Position numbers and translations under genes: made by a program. Positions 18,105-30,406 of a stretch of DNA of 64,000 nucleotides are shown in pieces. The DNA is from Solibacillus isronensis (GTDB taxonomy: Bacteria > Bacillota > Bacilli > Bacillales_A > Planococcaceae), in contig NZ_JAMBOC010000005.1 of assembly GCF_023715405.1 (NCBI RefSeq), positions 1 to 64,000 on the forward strand, written 5' to 3'. The notes below the pieces were generated by a model, which worked only from the letters and a program-made list of their open reading frames with translations, did not search any database and was not told the DNA's origin. Position 1 is the first letter of the stretch; every line of letters starts with the position of its first letter.

Positions 18105-19400
18105 TTATTTCATAAAGCCTTTATAATGACGCTTCACTAATTGAGACTCTAACTGTTTCATCGTTTCAAGTGCCACACCGACTACGATAATCATACTTGT
18201 TCCCCCGATTTGAGCCGAAGCTGGCAGGTTCATAAAGTTAATGAATAAAATCGGCATTACTGAAATAGCAACTAAGAATAAAGCACCAACTAATGTCAAA
18301 CGATAAAGAACTTTTGTTAAGTAAGCTTGAGTGTCATTACCTGGGCGGATACCCGGGATATAAGCACCTTGCTTTTTCAAGTTGTCTGCCACATTTTCCG
18401 GATTCACCTGAATGAATGCATAGAAATATGTGAAGGCGATAATTAAAGCAACATAGATTAACATACCAACAGGTTTAGTATAGTCAAACGTGTTCGTAAT
18501 AAACGCTGTTACATTATTATCTCCAAAGAATGTTGCTAAAGTTTGAGGTGTAACAATAAACGCTACCGCAAAGATTACCGGAATAACCCCTGCAGCATTT
18601 ACTTTTAACGGTAAATGCGTTTGCTGTGCACCAACTTTAGGTGAATTCCCAGCAACTCGTTTTGCATATTGGATTGGAATTTTACGCAACGCTTGTTGAA
18701 TATAAATAACTCCAACGACAACAGCAAGCAGCACTAGAACTAATAGAACTAAAATGGCAATATTGATAAACAATTGATCGCCGGCTCCATCAATTTGTTG
18801 TGCATAGATTTGGTTTACTGCGTTAGGAATCGCAGCTACGATACCAGCAAAGATAATGATAGAAATACCGTTACCAACACCATATGCAGTAATTTGTTCA
18901 GATAACCACAATAGGAATGCAGTACCTGCAGTTAATACGATTGAAATCGTTAAGTACGATTGAATACTAGTATCCGTAATCAATGATCCGCCATAAAATT
19001 GGTTAAACCCAAAGCTCATTGCGAAAGATTGAATGAATGCTAATACAATCGTAAAGTAACGAGTGAATTGAGCCAACTTGCGTCGACCTACATCACCTTG
19101 TTTCGCCCATTCTGCAAACTTAGGAACAACATCCATTTGAAGTAACTGGACAATAATTGAGGCTGTGATGTACGGCATAATCCCCATCGCAAAGATCGAG
19201 AAGTTTGCCAATGCACCACCGCCAAACGTATTAAGGAAACCTACTAAGCTGAACTCATCAGTTGCCTTTAATACATCTGCGTTAACATTTGGTACCGGGA
19301 TGAATGTCCCGAGACGAAAAATGATTAACATTAAAAGTGTGAAGATGATTTTATTTCGTATATCTCGAACGCGCATAAAGTTAGAGATTGTCTGAAACAT
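18105..19400 (-). CDS. secY: Preprotein translocase subunit SecY
   Basis: A 431-aa membrane protein with ten predicted helices, the core of the SecYEG export channel. Typical segments: FIPVPNVN near the N-terminus, the plug region FSIFAMGIMPYITASI, and GIRPG. Its ATG shares one base with the rplO stop (TAATG), so translation is coupled to L15 synthesis; the Shine-Dalgarno lies inside rplO. Confidence 0.97.
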   Translation of the reverse strand: MFQTISNFMRVRDIRNKIIFTLLMLIIFRLGTFIPVPNVNADVLKATDEFSLVGFLNTFGGGALANFSIFAMGIMPYITASIIVQLLQMDVVPKFAEWAKQGDVGRRKLAQFTRYFTIVLAFIQSFAMSFGFNQFYGGSLITDTSIQSYLTISIVLTAGTAFLLWLSEQITAYGVGNGISIIIFAGIVAAIPNAVNQIYAQQIDGAGDQLFINIAILVLLVLVLLAVVVGVIYIQQALRKIPIQYAKRVAGNSPKVGAQQTHLPLKVNAAGVIPVIFAVAFIVTPQTLATFFGDNNVTAFITNTFDYTKPVGMLIYVALIIAFTYFYAFIQVNPENVADNLKKQGAYIPGIRPGNDTQAYLTKVLYRLTLVGALFLVAISVMPILFINFMNLPASAQIGGTSMIIVVGVALETMKQLESQLVKRHYKGFMK

Positions 19401-19840
19401 TAGATCACCTCAGTTGTTCCGCCAGCGTTCTCAATTGCTTCTTTTGCAGAAGCTGAGAATTTGTGAGCCTTAACATTAAGCTTAACGCTTAACGTTCCAT
19501 GACCTAGAATTTTGATTCCAGCTTTTTCGTTGCTCACGATACCAGTTTCTAATAATAATGCAGGTGTTACTTCTGCACCATCTTCAAAACGGTTTAACGC
19601 GTCAAGGTTAACGATAGCGTATTCTTTACGGTTAATGTTCGTAAAGCCACGTTTAGGTAAACGACGGAAAAGTGGGTTTTGACCCCCCTCAAATCCTGGG
19701 CGAACGCCGCCGCCAGAACGAGCGTTTTGACCTTTATGACCTTTACCAGAAGTTTTACCGTTACCAGAACCGATACCACGACCAACGCGGTTACGTACTT
19801 TACGTGAACCTTCTGCTGGTTTTAACTCATGAAGTTTCAT
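19400..19840 (-). CDS. rplO: Ribosomal protein L15
   Basis: Large-subunit protein of 146 aa. N-terminal Gly/Arg-rich tail ([19 protein letters not shown]) typical of L15. It lies between rpmD and secY in the spc operon. Confidence 0.97.
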   Translation of the reverse strand: MKLHELKPAEGSRKVRNRVGRGIGSGNGKTSGKGHKGQNARSGGGVRPGFEGGQNPLFRRLPKRGFTNINRKEYAIVNLDALNRFEDGAEVTPALLLETGIVSNEKAGIKILGHGTLSVKLNVKAHKFSASAKEAIENAGGTTEVI

Positions 19841-19873
19841 TTGGGTGGCACCTCCTTGTTCGTATAATTGAAA

Positions 19874-20053
19874 TTAAATTTCTTTAACAGTAACTAAGTG
19901 AGCTACTTTTGTAATCATCCCGCGGATTGCAGCGTTATCAGCTTGTTCCACAGTTTGGTTTAATTTACGTAATCCTAAAGCCTCAACAACTTTACGTTGG
20001 TTTGGTTTAGTACCGATGACAGATTTATTAAGGGTAATTTGTAATTTAGCCAT
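19874..20053 (-). CDS. rpmD: Ribosomal protein L30
   Basis: A 59-aa large-subunit protein: [19 protein letters not shown], then [10 protein letters not shown] and [12 protein letters not shown] 20053 is 14 bp after rpsE with AGGGGGG upstream. Standard rpsE-rpmD-rplO order. Confidence 0.95.
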   Translation of the reverse strand: MAKLQITLNKSVIGTKPNQRKVVEALGLRKLNQTVEQADNAAIRGMITKVAHLVTVKEI

Positions 20054-20067
20054 TATAATTCCCCCCC

Positions 20068-20568
20068 TTATCCTAATAACTCTTCCACTGATTTACCGCG
20101 TAGTTTTGCAACTTCTTCTGCGCGTTTTAATTCAGTTAAACCTGCTACAGTTGCACGCACCATGTTGATTGGTGTGTTTGAACCAAGAGATTTTGAAAGA
20201 ATATCAGTAATACCAGCTAATTCCAGTACGGCACGTACCGGACCACCAGCGATAACTCCTGTACCAGGAGCTGCAGGTTTGATTAAGATTGAACCTGCAC
20301 CGAAGCGACCTTGCACTAAGTGTGGAGTAGTTCCACCCACGCGTGGTACTTCGATTAAGTTTTTCTTCGCGTCTTCAACAGCCTTACGGATTGCATCTGG
20401 AACCTCTTGGGCTTTACCAGTACCAAATCCTACATGACCATTTTTATCTCCTACTACTACTAGAGCAGAGAAGCGGAAGCGACGACCACCTTTAACAACT
20501 TTAGCAACACGGTTAATTGTAACTACGCGTTCTTCAAGTTCTAATTTGTTTGCGTCAATGCGACTCAT
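20068..20568 (-). CDS. rpsE: Ribosomal protein S5
   Basis: A 166-aa small-subunit fidelity protein with the N-terminal double-stranded RNA-binding fold ([17 protein letters not shown]) and the C-terminal [13 protein letters not shown] part. The spectinomycin-loop region ([10 protein letters not shown]) looks like wild type. Between rplR and rpmD. Confidence 0.97.
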   Translation of the reverse strand: MSRIDANKLELEERVVTINRVAKVVKGGRRFRFSALVVVGDKNGHVGFGTGKAQEVPDAIRKAVEDAKKNLIEVPRVGGTTPHLVQGRFGAGSILIKPAAPGTGVIAGGPVRAVLELAGITDILSKSLGSNTPINMVRATVAGLTELKRAEEVAKLRGKSVEELLG

Positions 20569-20589
20569 GAAGTATGTCCCTCCTTCTTA

Positions 20590-20949
20590 TTAAAATTCTA
20601 AGCCGTTTTCACGTGCAGCTTCTGCTAAAGCTTTTACACGTCCGTGATATAAGTAACCGCTACGGTCAAATACTACTGTAGTAATATTTTTTTCAGCAGC
20701 GCGTTTAGCGATTGTTTCACCGATTTTAGCAGCAGCTTCTACGTTTGCGCCCATACCTTCGAAAGCTTTTTCTTGAGTATTAGCAGAAACTAAAGTTACG
20801 CCAGCTACGTCATCGATTAGTTGTGCATAAATGTTCTTGTTAGAACGGAATACGTTTAAACGTGGACGTTGTGCAGTACCCGAAATTTTAGAACGAACAC
20901 GCCCATGACGTTTTTTACGAACTTGATTTTTATCTTGTTTCGTAATCAC
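20590..20949 (-). CDS. rplR: Ribosomal protein L18
   Basis: A 119-aa protein that binds 5S rRNA, with [14 protein letters not shown] and [24 protein letters not shown] 20949 is chosen: AAAGGAGTGA lies 7 bases upstream, while longer starts would include the ribosome-binding site. Between rplF and rpsE. Confidence 0.95.
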   Translation of the reverse strand: MITKQDKNQVRKKRHGRVRSKISGTAQRPRLNVFRSNKNIYAQLIDDVAGVTLVSANTQEKAFEGMGANVEAAAKIGETIAKRAAEKNITTVVFDRSGYLYHGRVKALAEAARENGLEF

Positions 20950-20991
20950 AGTGGTCACTCCTTTCAAAATTTAATGCGGTTTTATGCCGCA

Positions 20992-21531
20992 TTATTTACC
21001 TGTTTTACCTTCTTTACGGCGAACGAATTCACCTTCGTAACGGATCCCTTTACCTTTGTATGGCTCTGGTGGACGTACGTCACGGATGTTAGATGCTAAT
21101 GCACCAACACGCTCTTTAGAAATACCTTTAACGATGATCTTCGTGTTCGAAGGAACTTCGACCTCTAATCCTTGCTCAGGTGTAAACTCAACTGGGTGAG
21201 AGTAACCAACGTTTAGTACAAGCTTAGTACCTTGTAACTGTGCACGGTAACCTACACCGACAAGTTCTAGAGTACGAGTGAAGCCTTCAGAAACACCTGT
21301 TACCATGTTAGCTAGTAACGCACGAGTTGTACCGTGGTTTGTACGGTGTTCTTTAGAATCAGAAGGACGAACAACTGAAAGTGTGTTGCCTTCTTGCTCG
21401 ATTTTCATATCTTGGTTGAATTGACGAGTTAATTCGCCTTTAGGACCTTTAACAGTAACAACGTTGTCAGCAGCGACTTCGATTGTTACGTTAGCAGGTA
21501 CTTCGATAACTTTTTTACCTACGCGAGACAT
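20992..21531 (-). CDS. rplF: Ribosomal protein L6
   Basis: A 179-aa large-subunit protein near the factor-binding site, [15 protein letters not shown] to [17 protein letters not shown]. The C-terminal [12 protein letters not shown] motif is diagnostic. CGGAGGTG precedes ATG 21531. Confidence 0.97.
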   Translation of the reverse strand: MSRVGKKVIEVPANVTIEVAADNVVTVKGPKGELTRQFNQDMKIEQEGNTLSVVRPSDSKEHRTNHGTTRALLANMVTGVSEGFTRTLELVGVGYRAQLQGTKLVLNVGYSHPVEFTPEQGLEVEVPSNTKIIVKGISKERVGALASNIRDVRPPEPYKGKGIRYEGEFVRRKEGKTGK

Positions 21532-21562
21532 TTATATTGCACCTCCGTTCTTTTCTTACTAA

Positions 21563-21961
21563 TTACCAAATGTATGCTAAGATCTCTCCGCCAACTTGTT
21601 TAGCGCGAGCTTCTTTGTCAGTTAATAAACCGTTTGAAGTAGATACTAAAGCGATACCAAGACCGTTTAATACTTTAGGTACTTCGTTTGTTTTAGCATA
21701 TACACGTAAACCTGGTTTAGAAATACGTTTTAGACCAGTGATAACACGCTCGTTCTCTTTACCGTATTTTAAGAAAATACGGATGATACCTTGCTTGTTG
21801 TCTTCTACATATTCTACATCACGTACGAAACCTTCACGCTTTAAAATTTCAGCGATCTCTTTCTTTACGTTAGAAGCAGGAACTTCTAACTTCTCGTGAC
21901 GAACCATGTTCGCATTACGAATGCGTGTAAGCATATCTGCAATCGGATCAGTCATTGTCAT
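21563..21961 (-). CDS. rpsH: Ribosomal protein S8
   Basis: A 132-aa 16S rRNA-binding assembly protein, [18 protein letters not shown], with the [16 protein letters not shown]-binding loop. AAGGAGG upstream. Two in-frame ATGs (codons 1 and 3) make the exact start slightly uncertain. Confidence 0.97.
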   Translation of the reverse strand: MTMTDPIADMLTRIRNANMVRHEKLEVPASNVKKEIAEILKREGFVRDVEYVEDNKQGIIRIFLKYGKENERVITGLKRISKPGLRVYAKTNEVPKVLNGLGIALVSTSNGLLTDKEARAKQVGGEILAYIW

Positions 21962-21991
21962 GAAAATTTACCTCCTTCCCAAATTAGGGGA

Positions 21992-22195
<204 letters not shown>

Positions 22196-22198
22196 TTA

Positions 22199-22738
22199 TT
22201 ACTTTTGGAACGGCATACCGAACTGTGTTAATAACTCGCGAGCTTCTTCGTCAGAATTCGCAGTAGTTACGATCACGATGTCCATACCGCGTACTTTTGA
22301 AACTTTATCGTAATCGATTTCTGGGAAAATTAATTGTTCTTTAACACCTAATGTATAGTTACCGCGACCGTCGAATGCTTTTTTAGAAACACCACGGAAG
22401 TCACGTACACGTGGAAGTGCGATAGAGATTAATTTATCCAGGAATTCATACATACGCTCACCGCGTAGTGTAACTTTAGCACCGATCGCTTGACCTTCAC
22501 GTAAACGGAAACCTGCGATAGATTTTTTCGCTTTAGTTACTACTGGTTTTTGACCAGTAATTGTTGTTAATTCTTCAACAGCTACATCAAGAGCTTTTGA
22601 GTTTTGAACAGCGTCACCAACACCCATGTTGATTACGATTTTCTCCACTTTTGGAACTTGCATTACTGATTTATATTCGAACTTGCTCATAAGAGCAGGT
22701 GAAACTTCGTTTAAATACTTTTCTTTTAGGCGGCTCAT
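22199..22738 (-). CDS. rplE: Ribosomal protein L5
   Basis: A 179-aa 5S rRNA-binding protein that touches P-site tRNA, with MNRLKEKY-like start ([12 protein letters not shown]), [18 protein letters not shown] and the C-terminal TQFGMPF. Normal length and order. Confidence 0.97.
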   Translation of the reverse strand: MSRLKEKYLNEVSPALMSKFEYKSVMQVPKVEKIVINMGVGDAVQNSKALDVAVEELTTITGQKPVVTKAKKSIAGFRLREGQAIGAKVTLRGERMYEFLDKLISIALPRVRDFRGVSKKAFDGRGNYTLGVKEQLIFPEIDYDKVSKVRGMDIVIVTTANSDEEARELLTQFGMPFQK

Positions 22739-22766
22739 GTGTGTACCTCCCTTCTCAATTTACTTA

Positions 22767-23075
22767 TTAGTCGATTACTACACCTGATTTTTTTGCAACA
22801 CGAACTTTTTTGCCATCTTTGATCTCAATACCTACACGAGTCGGCTCGCCAGATTTAGGATCGATTAGCATTACGTTCGAAACGTGGATTGCAGCTTCTT
22901 GAGATACAATTCCACCTTGTGGGTTAAGTTGGTTAGGTTTAACGTGTTTCTTAACGATGTTTACACCTTCAACAAGAACACGGTCTTGTTTAGGGAAAGC
23001 AGCTAAGATTACGCCTTCTTTACCTTTGTCTTTACCAGTAATTACCTTTACTTTATCGCCCTTTTTAACATGCAT
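22767..23075 (-). CDS. rplX: Ribosomal protein L24
   Basis: A 102-aa assembly-initiator protein with an N-terminal KOW motif ([18 protein letters not shown]). ATG 23075 follows AAGGAGGT by about 10 bases; the frame is open 11 codons further upstream, through the ribosome-binding site, which is rejected. Confidence 0.96.
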   Translation of the reverse strand: MHVKKGDKVKVITGKDKGKEGVILAAFPKQDRVLVEGVNIVKKHVKPNQLNPQGGIVSQEAAIHVSNVMLIDPKSGEPTRVGIEIKDGKKVRVAKKSGVVID

Positions 23076-23112
23076 TATGTGTCGCACCTCCTTGATTGGT
23101 ACTGTCATGAAA

Positions 23113-23481
23113 TTAAAGAACTTCTGGAGCTAGAGAAACGATTTTCATGAAGTTGCCATCACGTAATTCACGTGCAACTGGTCCGAAAATACGAGTTCCG
23201 CGTGGTGATTTATCATCTTTGATAATTACGCAAGCATTCTCATCAAACTTAATGTAAGTACCGTCTTTACGACGAGCACCTGATTTTGTGCGAACGATAA
23301 CAGCCTTAACAACGTCACCTTTCTTGACAACGCCACCTGGTGTTGCTTTCTTAACTGTACAAACAACGATATCACCGATGTTTGCAGTTTTACGTCCAGA
23401 ACCACCAAGTACTTTAATCGTTAAAACTTCACGTGCACCTGAGTTGTCAGCAACTTTCATACGACTTTCTTGTTGAATCAC
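23113..23481 (-). CDS. rplN: Ribosomal protein L14
   Basis: A 122-aa protein at the subunit interface, [18 protein letters not shown] to the conserved [15 protein letters not shown]. Typical length; between rpsQ and rplX. Confidence 0.97.
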   Translation of the reverse strand: MIQQESRMKVADNSGAREVLTIKVLGGSGRKTANIGDIVVCTVKKATPGGVVKKGDVVKAVIVRTKSGARRKDGTYIKFDENACVIIKDDKSPRGTRIFGPVARELRDGNFMKIVSLAPEVL

Positions 23482-23527
23482 TTAGGTTACCTCCCTTCGG
23501 AAATATATTTTATTCCGAAATGTGTTA

Positions 23528-23791
23528 TTAAATAATAACCGCTTTTTCTACAACTTCAACTAAACGGAAGCGTTTAGTAGCTGATAGCGGGCGAGTTTCC
23601 ATGATACGTACGATATCACCGATATTCGCAGTGTTTAGCTCATCATGAGCTTTAAACTTTTTCGAGTATTTTACACGCTTGCCATAAAGCTTGTGCTTTT
23701 TATGAGTTTCAACTAAAACAGAAATTGTTTTATCCATTTTGTCAGAAACAACACGGCCCGTGTAAACTTTGCGTTGGTTACGCTCAGTCAT
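23528..23791 (-). CDS. rpsQ: Ribosomal protein S17
   Basis: An 87-aa OB-fold 16S rRNA-binding protein ([38 protein letters not shown]). Between rpmC and rplN, AGGAGGG upstream. Confidence 0.97.
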   Translation of the reverse strand: MTERNQRKVYTGRVVSDKMDKTISVLVETHKKHKLYGKRVKYSKKFKAHDELNTANIGDIVRIMETRPLSATKRFRLVEVVEKAVII

Positions 23792-23809
23792 ACTTAAAAC
23801 CCTCCTTTA

Positions 23810-24434
<625 letters not shown>

Positions 24435-24435
24435 T

Positions 24436-25092
24436 TTATTTGCCTCCTTCCACAGAGTTCTTTTTAGTAGGAAGGACTTCACCACGGTAGATCCAAACTT
24501 TAACGCCTAGTTTACCGTAAGTAGTATCAGCTTCAGCATGTGCATAATCAATGTCAGCACGTAATGTATGAAGCGGAACAGTTCCTTCGCTATAGTGTTC
24601 AGCACGCGCGATATCAGCGCCACCTAAACGACCAGATACTTGTGTTTTAATACCTTTTGCACCAGCGCGCATTGTGCGTTGGATTGATTGTTTTTGAGCA
24701 CGACGGAATGATACGCGGTTCTCAAGTTGACGAGCGATGTTTTCAGCTACTAATTTAGCGTCAAGATCTGCACGTTTGATTTCAATAATGTTGATATGCA
24801 CACGTTTACCAGTTAATTCAGTTAAGTGTTTACGTAAGTTTTCTACTTCCGTACCACCTTTACCGATAACCATACCTGGTTTCGCAGTGTGAATAGTGAT
24901 GTTTACGCGATTTGCAGCGCGTTCGATTTCTACTTTAGATACAGATGCATCTTTAAGTTTAGTTTCGATATATTTACGTACTTTGATGTCTTCGTGTAAT
25001 AAGTTAGCGTAGTCTTTCTCAGCGAACCACTTTGACTCCCAGTCACGAATAATACCAACACGTAGTCCTATTGGATGTACTTTTTGACCCAC
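24436..25092 (-). CDS. rpsC: Ribosomal protein S3
   Basis: A 218-aa small-subunit protein at the mRNA entrance, with a KH domain ([16 protein letters not shown]) and a C-terminal domain ([26 protein letters not shown]). The start codon is GTG behind AAGGAGGT. It follows rplV by 3 bp. Confidence 0.97.
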   Translation of the reverse strand: MGQKVHPIGLRVGIIRDWESKWFAEKDYANLLHEDIKVRKYIETKLKDASVSKVEIERAANRVNITIHTAKPGMVIGKGGTEVENLRKHLTELTGKRVHINIIEIKRADLDAKLVAENIARQLENRVSFRRAQKQSIQRTMRAGAKGIKTQVSGRLGGADIARAEHYSEGTVPLHTLRADIDYAHAEADTTYGKLGVKVWIYRGEVLPTKKNSVEGGK

Positions 25093-25095
25093 GGA

Positions 25096-25440
25096 TTAAA
25101 CCTCCTTCTTCTCAGATACCACGATTGTAATGTGGCTAGTACGTTTGTTGATTGCCGACGCACGACCTTGTGCACGTGGACGGAAACGTTTTAATGTTGG
25201 ACCTTCATCAACAAAGATTTCAGATACAACTAAGTTATTAACATCTAACTCATAGTTATGTTCAGCGTTAGCAACTGCAGATTTTAATACTTTCTCAACG
25301 ACTGGAGACGCCGCTTTTGGAGTATGACGTAAAATTGCAACTGCTTCACCAATTTGCTTGCCTCGGATTAAGTCTACTACTAGACGTACTTTACGAGGAG
25401 CGATACGAACTGTACGAGCGATAGCTTTAGCTTGTGTCAT
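25096..25440 (-). CDS. rplV: Ribosomal protein L22
   Basis: A 114-aa protein lining the exit tunnel, with [13 protein letters not shown] and the extended loop around [21 protein letters not shown]. No deletion or insertion like those in macrolide-resistant L22 is evident. Confidence 0.97.
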   Translation of the reverse strand: MTQAKAIARTVRIAPRKVRLVVDLIRGKQIGEAVAILRHTPKAASPVVEKVLKSAVANAEHNYELDVNNLVVSEIFVDEGPTLKRFRPRAQGRASAINKRTSHITIVVSEKKEV

Positions 25441-25462
25441 TAGGATTTACCTCCTCTCAAAA

Positions 25463-25741
25463 TTAGCGTCTTGTTTTCTTGTCATCTGCACCGTGACCTT
25501 TATAAGTACGAGTTGGTGCGAACTCACCAAGTTTATGACCTACCATATCTTCAGTTACGTATACAGGAACGTGTTTACGTCCATCATATACAGCGATTGT
25601 TAAACCGATGAAGTTAGGGAAGATAGTAGAACGGCGAGACCAAGTTTTAATAACCTGTTTTTTCTCAGAAGCCTCTTGTGCTTCCACCTTTTTCATTAGG
25701 TGGTCATCAACAAAAGGTCCTTTCTTTAAGCTGCGACCCAT
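25463..25741 (-). CDS. rpsS: Ribosomal protein S19
   Basis: A 92-aa small-subunit head protein, [18 protein letters not shown], with [13 protein letters not shown] and [15 protein letters not shown]. Between rplB and rplV. Confidence 0.97.
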   Translation of the reverse strand: MGRSLKKGPFVDDHLMKKVEAQEASEKKQVIKTWSRRSTIFPNFIGLTIAVYDGRKHVPVYVTEDMVGHKLGEFAPTRTYKGHGADDKKTRR

Positions 25742-25801
25742 TTAGGAACCTCCCTCCGTGATACGACCACGGCTCTCGAACTGAACCGTAGTTTTACCAC
25801 A

Positions 25802-26632
25802 TTATTTTTTACGTCCACGAATAATAAATTTAGATGATTTATTTTTCTTGTTACGAGTTTTGTAACCAAGAGTTGGTTTACCCCATGGTGTCATTGGAGA
25901 TTTACGTCCAATTGGAGAACGTCCTTCACCACCACCGTGTGGGTGATCGTTAGGGTTCATTACAGAACCACGTACAGTTGGGCGTTTACCTAACCAGCGA
26001 GAACGACCTGCTTTACCGATGTTGATAAGTTCATGTTCTTGGTTACCAACTTGACCGATTGTTGCACGGCAAGTAGCAAGAATTAAACGAACTTCACCAG
26101 ATTGTAAACGAACGATTACATACTTACCTTCACGACCTAATACTTGCGCAGAAGTACCAGCTGAACGTACTAATTGTCCACCTTTACCAGGTTTCATTTC
26201 GATGTTATGGATTGTTGTACCCATTGGAATGTTTGCTAATGGTAATGCGTTACCTACTTTGATATCCGCTTCTGGACCTGAATAAATAGTTTGACCTACT
26301 TCAAGACCTTTCGCAGCTAAGATGTAACGTTTTTCACCGTCAGCATAGTTAATTAAAGCGATGTTCGCAGAACGGTTTGGATCGTATTCGATCGTAGCAA
26401 CTCGTCCTGGAATGCCGTCTTTAAGACGTTTAAAATCGATAACACGGTATTGTTTCTTGTGACCGCCACCGTGATGACGAACAGTAATTTTACCCTGGTT
26501 GTTACGACCAGCTTTGCGTTTAATTGGTAATAATAAAGATTTCTCTGGTTTATTAGTTGTAATTTCCGCAAAGTCAGATGACGTCATATTACGACGACCA
26601 TTTGTGGTTGGCTTATACTTTTTAATCGCCAT
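25802..26632 (-). CDS. rplB: Ribosomal protein L2
   Basis: A 276-aa protein near the peptidyl-transferase centre. The conserved [15 protein letters not shown] loop contains the His essential for activity. [16 protein letters not shown] start, normal length. Between rplW and rpsS. Confidence 0.98.
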   Translation of the reverse strand: MAIKKYKPTTNGRRNMTSSDFAEITTNKPEKSLLLPIKRKAGRNNQGKITVRHHGGGHKKQYRVIDFKRLKDGIPGRVATIEYDPNRSANIALINYADGEKRYILAAKGLEVGQTIYSGPEADIKVGNALPLANIPMGTTIHNIEMKPGKGGQLVRSAGTSAQVLGREGKYVIVRLQSGEVRLILATCRATIGQVGNQEHELINIGKAGRSRWLGKRPTVRGSVMNPNDHPHGGGEGRSPIGRKSPMTPWGKPTLGYKTRNKKNKSSKFIIRGRKK

Positions 26633-26675
26633 TTGTTTTCCCTCCTTCTTTAAGGTTACTTATATAAATTTGAAA

Positions 26676-26960
26676 TTAGATTTCGAATAACTCGATTTCT
26701 TTTGAATCAGCAGTTAATTTAACAATCGCTTTACGACGTTTGTTAGTGTAGCCGCCAAATTTACCAACGCGTTTGAACTTACCTTTGTAGTTCATTACGT
26801 TTACTTTCTCAACTTTAACACCGAAGATTTCTTCAACAGCGTCTTTAACTTGAGTTTTGTTAGCGCGAGTGTCTACTTCGAAAGTATACTTTTTCTCTGC
26901 CATAATTTCTGAAGAACGCTCAGTAATGACCGGACGTTTTAAGATATCACGTGCTTCCAT
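26676..26960 (-). CDS. rplW: Ribosomal protein L23
   Basis: A 94-aa tunnel-exit protein that docks trigger factor and SRP ([34 protein letters not shown]). Its start shares a base with the rplD stop (TAATG), so translation is coupled. Confidence 0.97.
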   Translation of the reverse strand: MEARDILKRPVITERSSEIMAEKKYTFEVDTRANKTQVKDAVEEIFGVKVEKVNVMNYKGKFKRVGKFGGYTNKRRKAIVKLTADSKEIELFEI

Positions 26961-27583
26961 TATCCAAGCACCTCCTCAACTTTTTTTACAGCATCTTGAG
27001 TGAATACAACTTTATCGTGACCTAATAGGTCTAATACGTTGATTCCTTCAGCTGTTAACACTGTAACACCAGGGATGTTACGAGCAGATAAAATAGCGTT
27101 TTCGTTAACTTCAGCAGTTACGAATAATGCTTTTTTGCTGATTTCTAAAGCAGCTAATACTGATTTGAAATCTTTTGTTTTTGGTGCATCAAATGATAAT
27201 GCATCAAGTACTACTAAGTTTTGCTCTAATACTTTTGTAGATAAAGCAGACTTAATCGCTAAGCGACGAACTTTCTTAGGTAGTTTGTAAGCGTAGCTAC
27301 GTGGAGTAGGACCGAATACAACACCACCACCACGCCATTGTGGAGAGCGGATCGAACCTTGACGAGCACGACCAGTTCCTTTTTGACGCCATGGTTTACG
27401 ACCACCACCAGCAACTGCAGAACGGTTTTTAACTTTGTGATTACCTTGACGTAAAGAAGCACGTTGTGCAACTACAGCGTCGAATAATACAGCTTCGTTT
27501 GGCTCGATTCCGAAAATCGCATCGTTTAATTCGATTTCACCAACTGAAGCACCTGTTTGACTAAGTACTGAAACCTTTGTCAT
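26960..27583 (-). CDS. rplD: Ribosomal protein L4
   Basis: A 207-aa tunnel protein with the internal extension [21 protein letters not shown]. In E. coli L4 represses the S10 operon; that mechanism is not established in Bacillus. Between rplC and rplW. Confidence 0.97.
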   Translation of the reverse strand: MTKVSVLSQTGASVGEIELNDAIFGIEPNEAVLFDAVVAQRASLRQGNHKVKNRSAVAGGGRKPWRQKGTGRARQGSIRSPQWRGGGVVFGPTPRSYAYKLPKKVRRLAIKSALSTKVLEQNLVVLDALSFDAPKTKDFKSVLAALEISKKALFVTAEVNENAILSARNIPGVTVLTAEGINVLDLLGHDKVVFTQDAVKKVEEVLG

Positions 27584-27610
27584 TCCTGTTTCCTCCTTTC
27601 TTTAAGAGAA

Positions 27611-28240
27611 TTATTTTGATTTAATAGCAGTTTTAACTGTTACTAATGCTTTTTTAGAACCAGGAACATTACCTTTAACAAGTAGTAAGTTGCGCTCTAC
27701 ATCAACCTTAACGATTTCAAGGTTTTGAATAGTAACAACTGTGCCACCCATTTGACCAGGTAATTTCTTTTGCTTGAATACGCGGTTCGGGGCAACTGGA
27801 CCCATTGAACCAGGACGACGGTGGTAACGAGAACCGTGAGACATAGGGCCGCGAGATTGACCATGACGTTTAATAACACCTTGGAAACCTTTACCTTTTG
27901 TTACACCTGTTACATCGATTACATCGCCTTCAGCGAAAATTTCAACCTTGACTTCTTGACCAACTTCGTAAGTCGCAGCTTCTAAGTTGCGGAACTCACG
28001 GATGAAGCGCTTAGGAGCAGTATTTGCTTTTGCTACGTGACCTTGTGCAGGTTTGTTAGAAAGCTTAACGCGCTTGTCTTCAAAACCTAATTGGATCGCT
28101 TCGTAGCCATCAGTTTCAACAGATTTCTTTTGTAAAACTACGTTTGGAGTAGCTTCGATTACTGTTACTGGGATAAGATCTCCGTTTTCAGCGAAAACTT
28201 GAGTCATACCAATTTTTCTACCTAAGATTCCTTTAGTCAT
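27611..28240 (-). CDS. rplC: Ribosomal protein L3
   Basis: A 209-aa protein reaching the peptidyl-transferase centre: [52 protein letters not shown]. Normal length, second gene of the S10 operon. Confidence 0.97.
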   Translation of the reverse strand: MTKGILGRKIGMTQVFAENGDLIPVTVIEATPNVVLQKKSVETDGYEAIQLGFEDKRVKLSNKPAQGHVAKANTAPKRFIREFRNLEAATYEVGQEVKVEIFAEGDVIDVTGVTKGKGFQGVIKRHGQSRGPMSHGSRYHRRPGSMGPVAPNRVFKQKKLPGQMGGTVVTIQNLEIVKVDVERNLLLVKGNVPGSKKALVTVKTAIKSK

Positions 28241-28291
28241 TTGTCACACCTCCTGTAAATTTTAGAAAAAGTTTTATATTTGTTTTTACCA

Positions 28292-28795
<504 letters not shown>

Positions 28796-28919
28796 TTATA
28801 AATAGGTTCGCTCTTTTTGAGCCGTTTTCTAGTATATAAGTTTCTGACGGTGAAAGCAACTGAAAAGGGAGTAATATGCTTTAAATATATTATTCTGAAA
28901 ACTAACGGTTCAGAAAACG

Positions 28920-28954
28920 AAAAAATCGCCGCTTTCTATTTGCTGAAAGCGACG
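28920..28954 (-). terminator. Terminator after the antiporter gene
   Basis: CGTCGCTTTC and GAAAGCGGCG (minus strand, 28954-28927) form a GC-rich stem with an 8-base loop followed by TTTTTT. Confidence 0.9.
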
Positions 28955-28961
28955 ACTATTA

Positions 28962-30290
28962 TTATAGGAAGAAAACGACTGCAATCCAGCCGAAAATAAT
29001 CTGGGGAATATTATAGAAGATAAATGTTGGTACACATGTTTCCCAAATATGATTGTGCTGTCCATCGACATTTAGCCCCGCTGTCGGACCTAGAGTAGAA
29101 TCGGATGCCGGAGAGCCAGCATCACCGAGTACACCCGCTGTTCCAATTAAACAGATGATCGCTAATTCACTTAGTCCCAGTTCAATTGCGATTGGAACAA
29201 AGATTGCTGCAATGATTGGAATCGTTGCAAATGAAGAACCAATTCCCATTGTGACAATTAAACCGACAATTAACATAACTAAAACGGCTATACTTACATT
29301 CCCGTTAAAAATGTCCATTGCACCTGATACTAGTGTTTCAACATCGCCTGTAGCATTTATAACAGCTGAAAATCCGTTTGCTGAAATCATAACGAACCCG
29401 ACAAATGCCATCATACGCATTCCATCCGATAGAACTTTATCTGCTTCTTTTGCTTTTAGTGCGCCTGTAATATATAAAATGATAATACCGGCAATCGACC
29501 CGACAATCATTGAATCCGTCATTACTTGTACTACCACAGAAGTAATTAACGCTACGGCAGCAAAAATAATGTGTAATGTATTTACATCTTTATTTAAGTC
29601 ATTCGTTGTATCCAGTTCGATATTTTCATATTGTCTAGGTTTACGGTAGGCAACAAAGGCTCCTACAAGACCTACAGCCATCCCTAGCGCTACAATAGCC
29701 ATTGCCTTAGGAACATCACTCAAAACAACGTCTAGCCCTGCTATGGCCATTTGATCGACTATAATACCCTGATAGATTAAACCGAACCCTGCAGGTATGA
29801 ACATATAAGGCATAACTAAACCGAACGTTAAAATACATGCGATTAAACGGCGGTCAATTTGCAGCATGTTCATAATTTTGATCATTGGCGGTACGATTAA
29901 AGGAATAAATGCAATATGCACCGGAATCAAGTTTTGCGACATGATTGCCATTGCCAGCAATACTAAGAAGATTAATGCTTTGGCAGCACCTTTCTTTTGA
30001 GTGTCACCTTCACGCTGTACAATTTTTAAAATTGCTTTTACTAATATTTCAGGGATACCAGTACGAGATATTGCAAGTGCAAATCCGCCTAGCAATGCAT
30101 AGCTTAGCGCAATGGTTGCACCCCCGCCAAGACCGTCTACAAAGGCCTTAATCGTCTCTGTTATATCTAATCCGCCGGCAAGGCCGCCAATAATTGCCCC
30201 AATAGTCAGGGATAAAACGACATTTATACGCAGTAGGCTTAAAATAAGCATGACCCCTACCGCTATTAAAACAGCATTCATGTTGTACAC
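28962..30290 (-). CDS. NhaC-like Na+/H+ antiporter or related permease (YuiF family)
   Basis: A 442-aa membrane protein with about 11-12 hydrophobic helices. Conserved loops such as GGGATIALSYALLGGFA, SQNLIPVHIAFIPLI and GTAGVLGDAGSPASDSTLGPTAGL are typical of the Na+/H+ antiporter-like YuiF family. Substrate could be Na+/H+ or an amino acid. The first codon may be GTG 30290 or ATG 30281 (MNAVLIAVG); neither has a strong ribosome-binding site. It stands alone between two terminators, just upstream of the S10 operon, where B. subtilis has ybaC. Confidence 0.82.
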   Translation of the reverse strand: MYNMNAVLIAVGVMLILSLLRINVVLSLTIGAIIGGLAGGLDITETIKAFVDGLGGGATIALSYALLGGFALAISRTGIPEILVKAILKIVQREGDTQKKGAAKALIFLVLLAMAIMSQNLIPVHIAFIPLIVPPMIKIMNMLQIDRRLIACILTFGLVMPYMFIPAGFGLIYQGIIVDQMAIAGLDVVLSDVPKAMAIVALGMAVGLVGAFVAYRKPRQYENIELDTTNDLNKDVNTLHIIFAAVALITSVVVQVMTDSMIVGSIAGIIILYITGALKAKEADKVLSDGMRMMAFVGFVMISANGFSAVINATGDVETLVSGAMDIFNGNVSIAVLVMLIVGLIVTMGIGSSFATIPIIAAIFVPIAIELGLSELAIICLIGTAGVLGDAGSPASDSTLGPTAGLNVDGQHNHIWETCVPTFIFYNIPQIIFGWIAVVFFL

Positions 30291-30367
30291 TTCACTTTCG
30301 TCTGCTAAATTACTAATGTGTTAAAGTTACAAGAAAATTGAATGTGAGTCAACGGATATAGATAAAA

Positions 30368-30402
30368 TAAAACCGTCAAATAAGAGAAAATTGACGGTTT
30401 GA
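30368..30402 (-). terminator. Terminator after the Bce-type permease gene
   Basis: AAACCGTCAA (30370-30379) and TTGACGGTTT (30391-30400) form a 10-bp stem followed on the minus strand by a T-rich stretch. Confidence 0.85.
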
Positions 30403-30406
30403 AGTA

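Noticed and set aside
29053..29649. 198-codon open frame on the plus strand opposite the antiporter gene
   Set aside because: It mirrors the codon pattern of the membrane protein gene, has no ribosome-binding site, and its protein has no recognisable domain.
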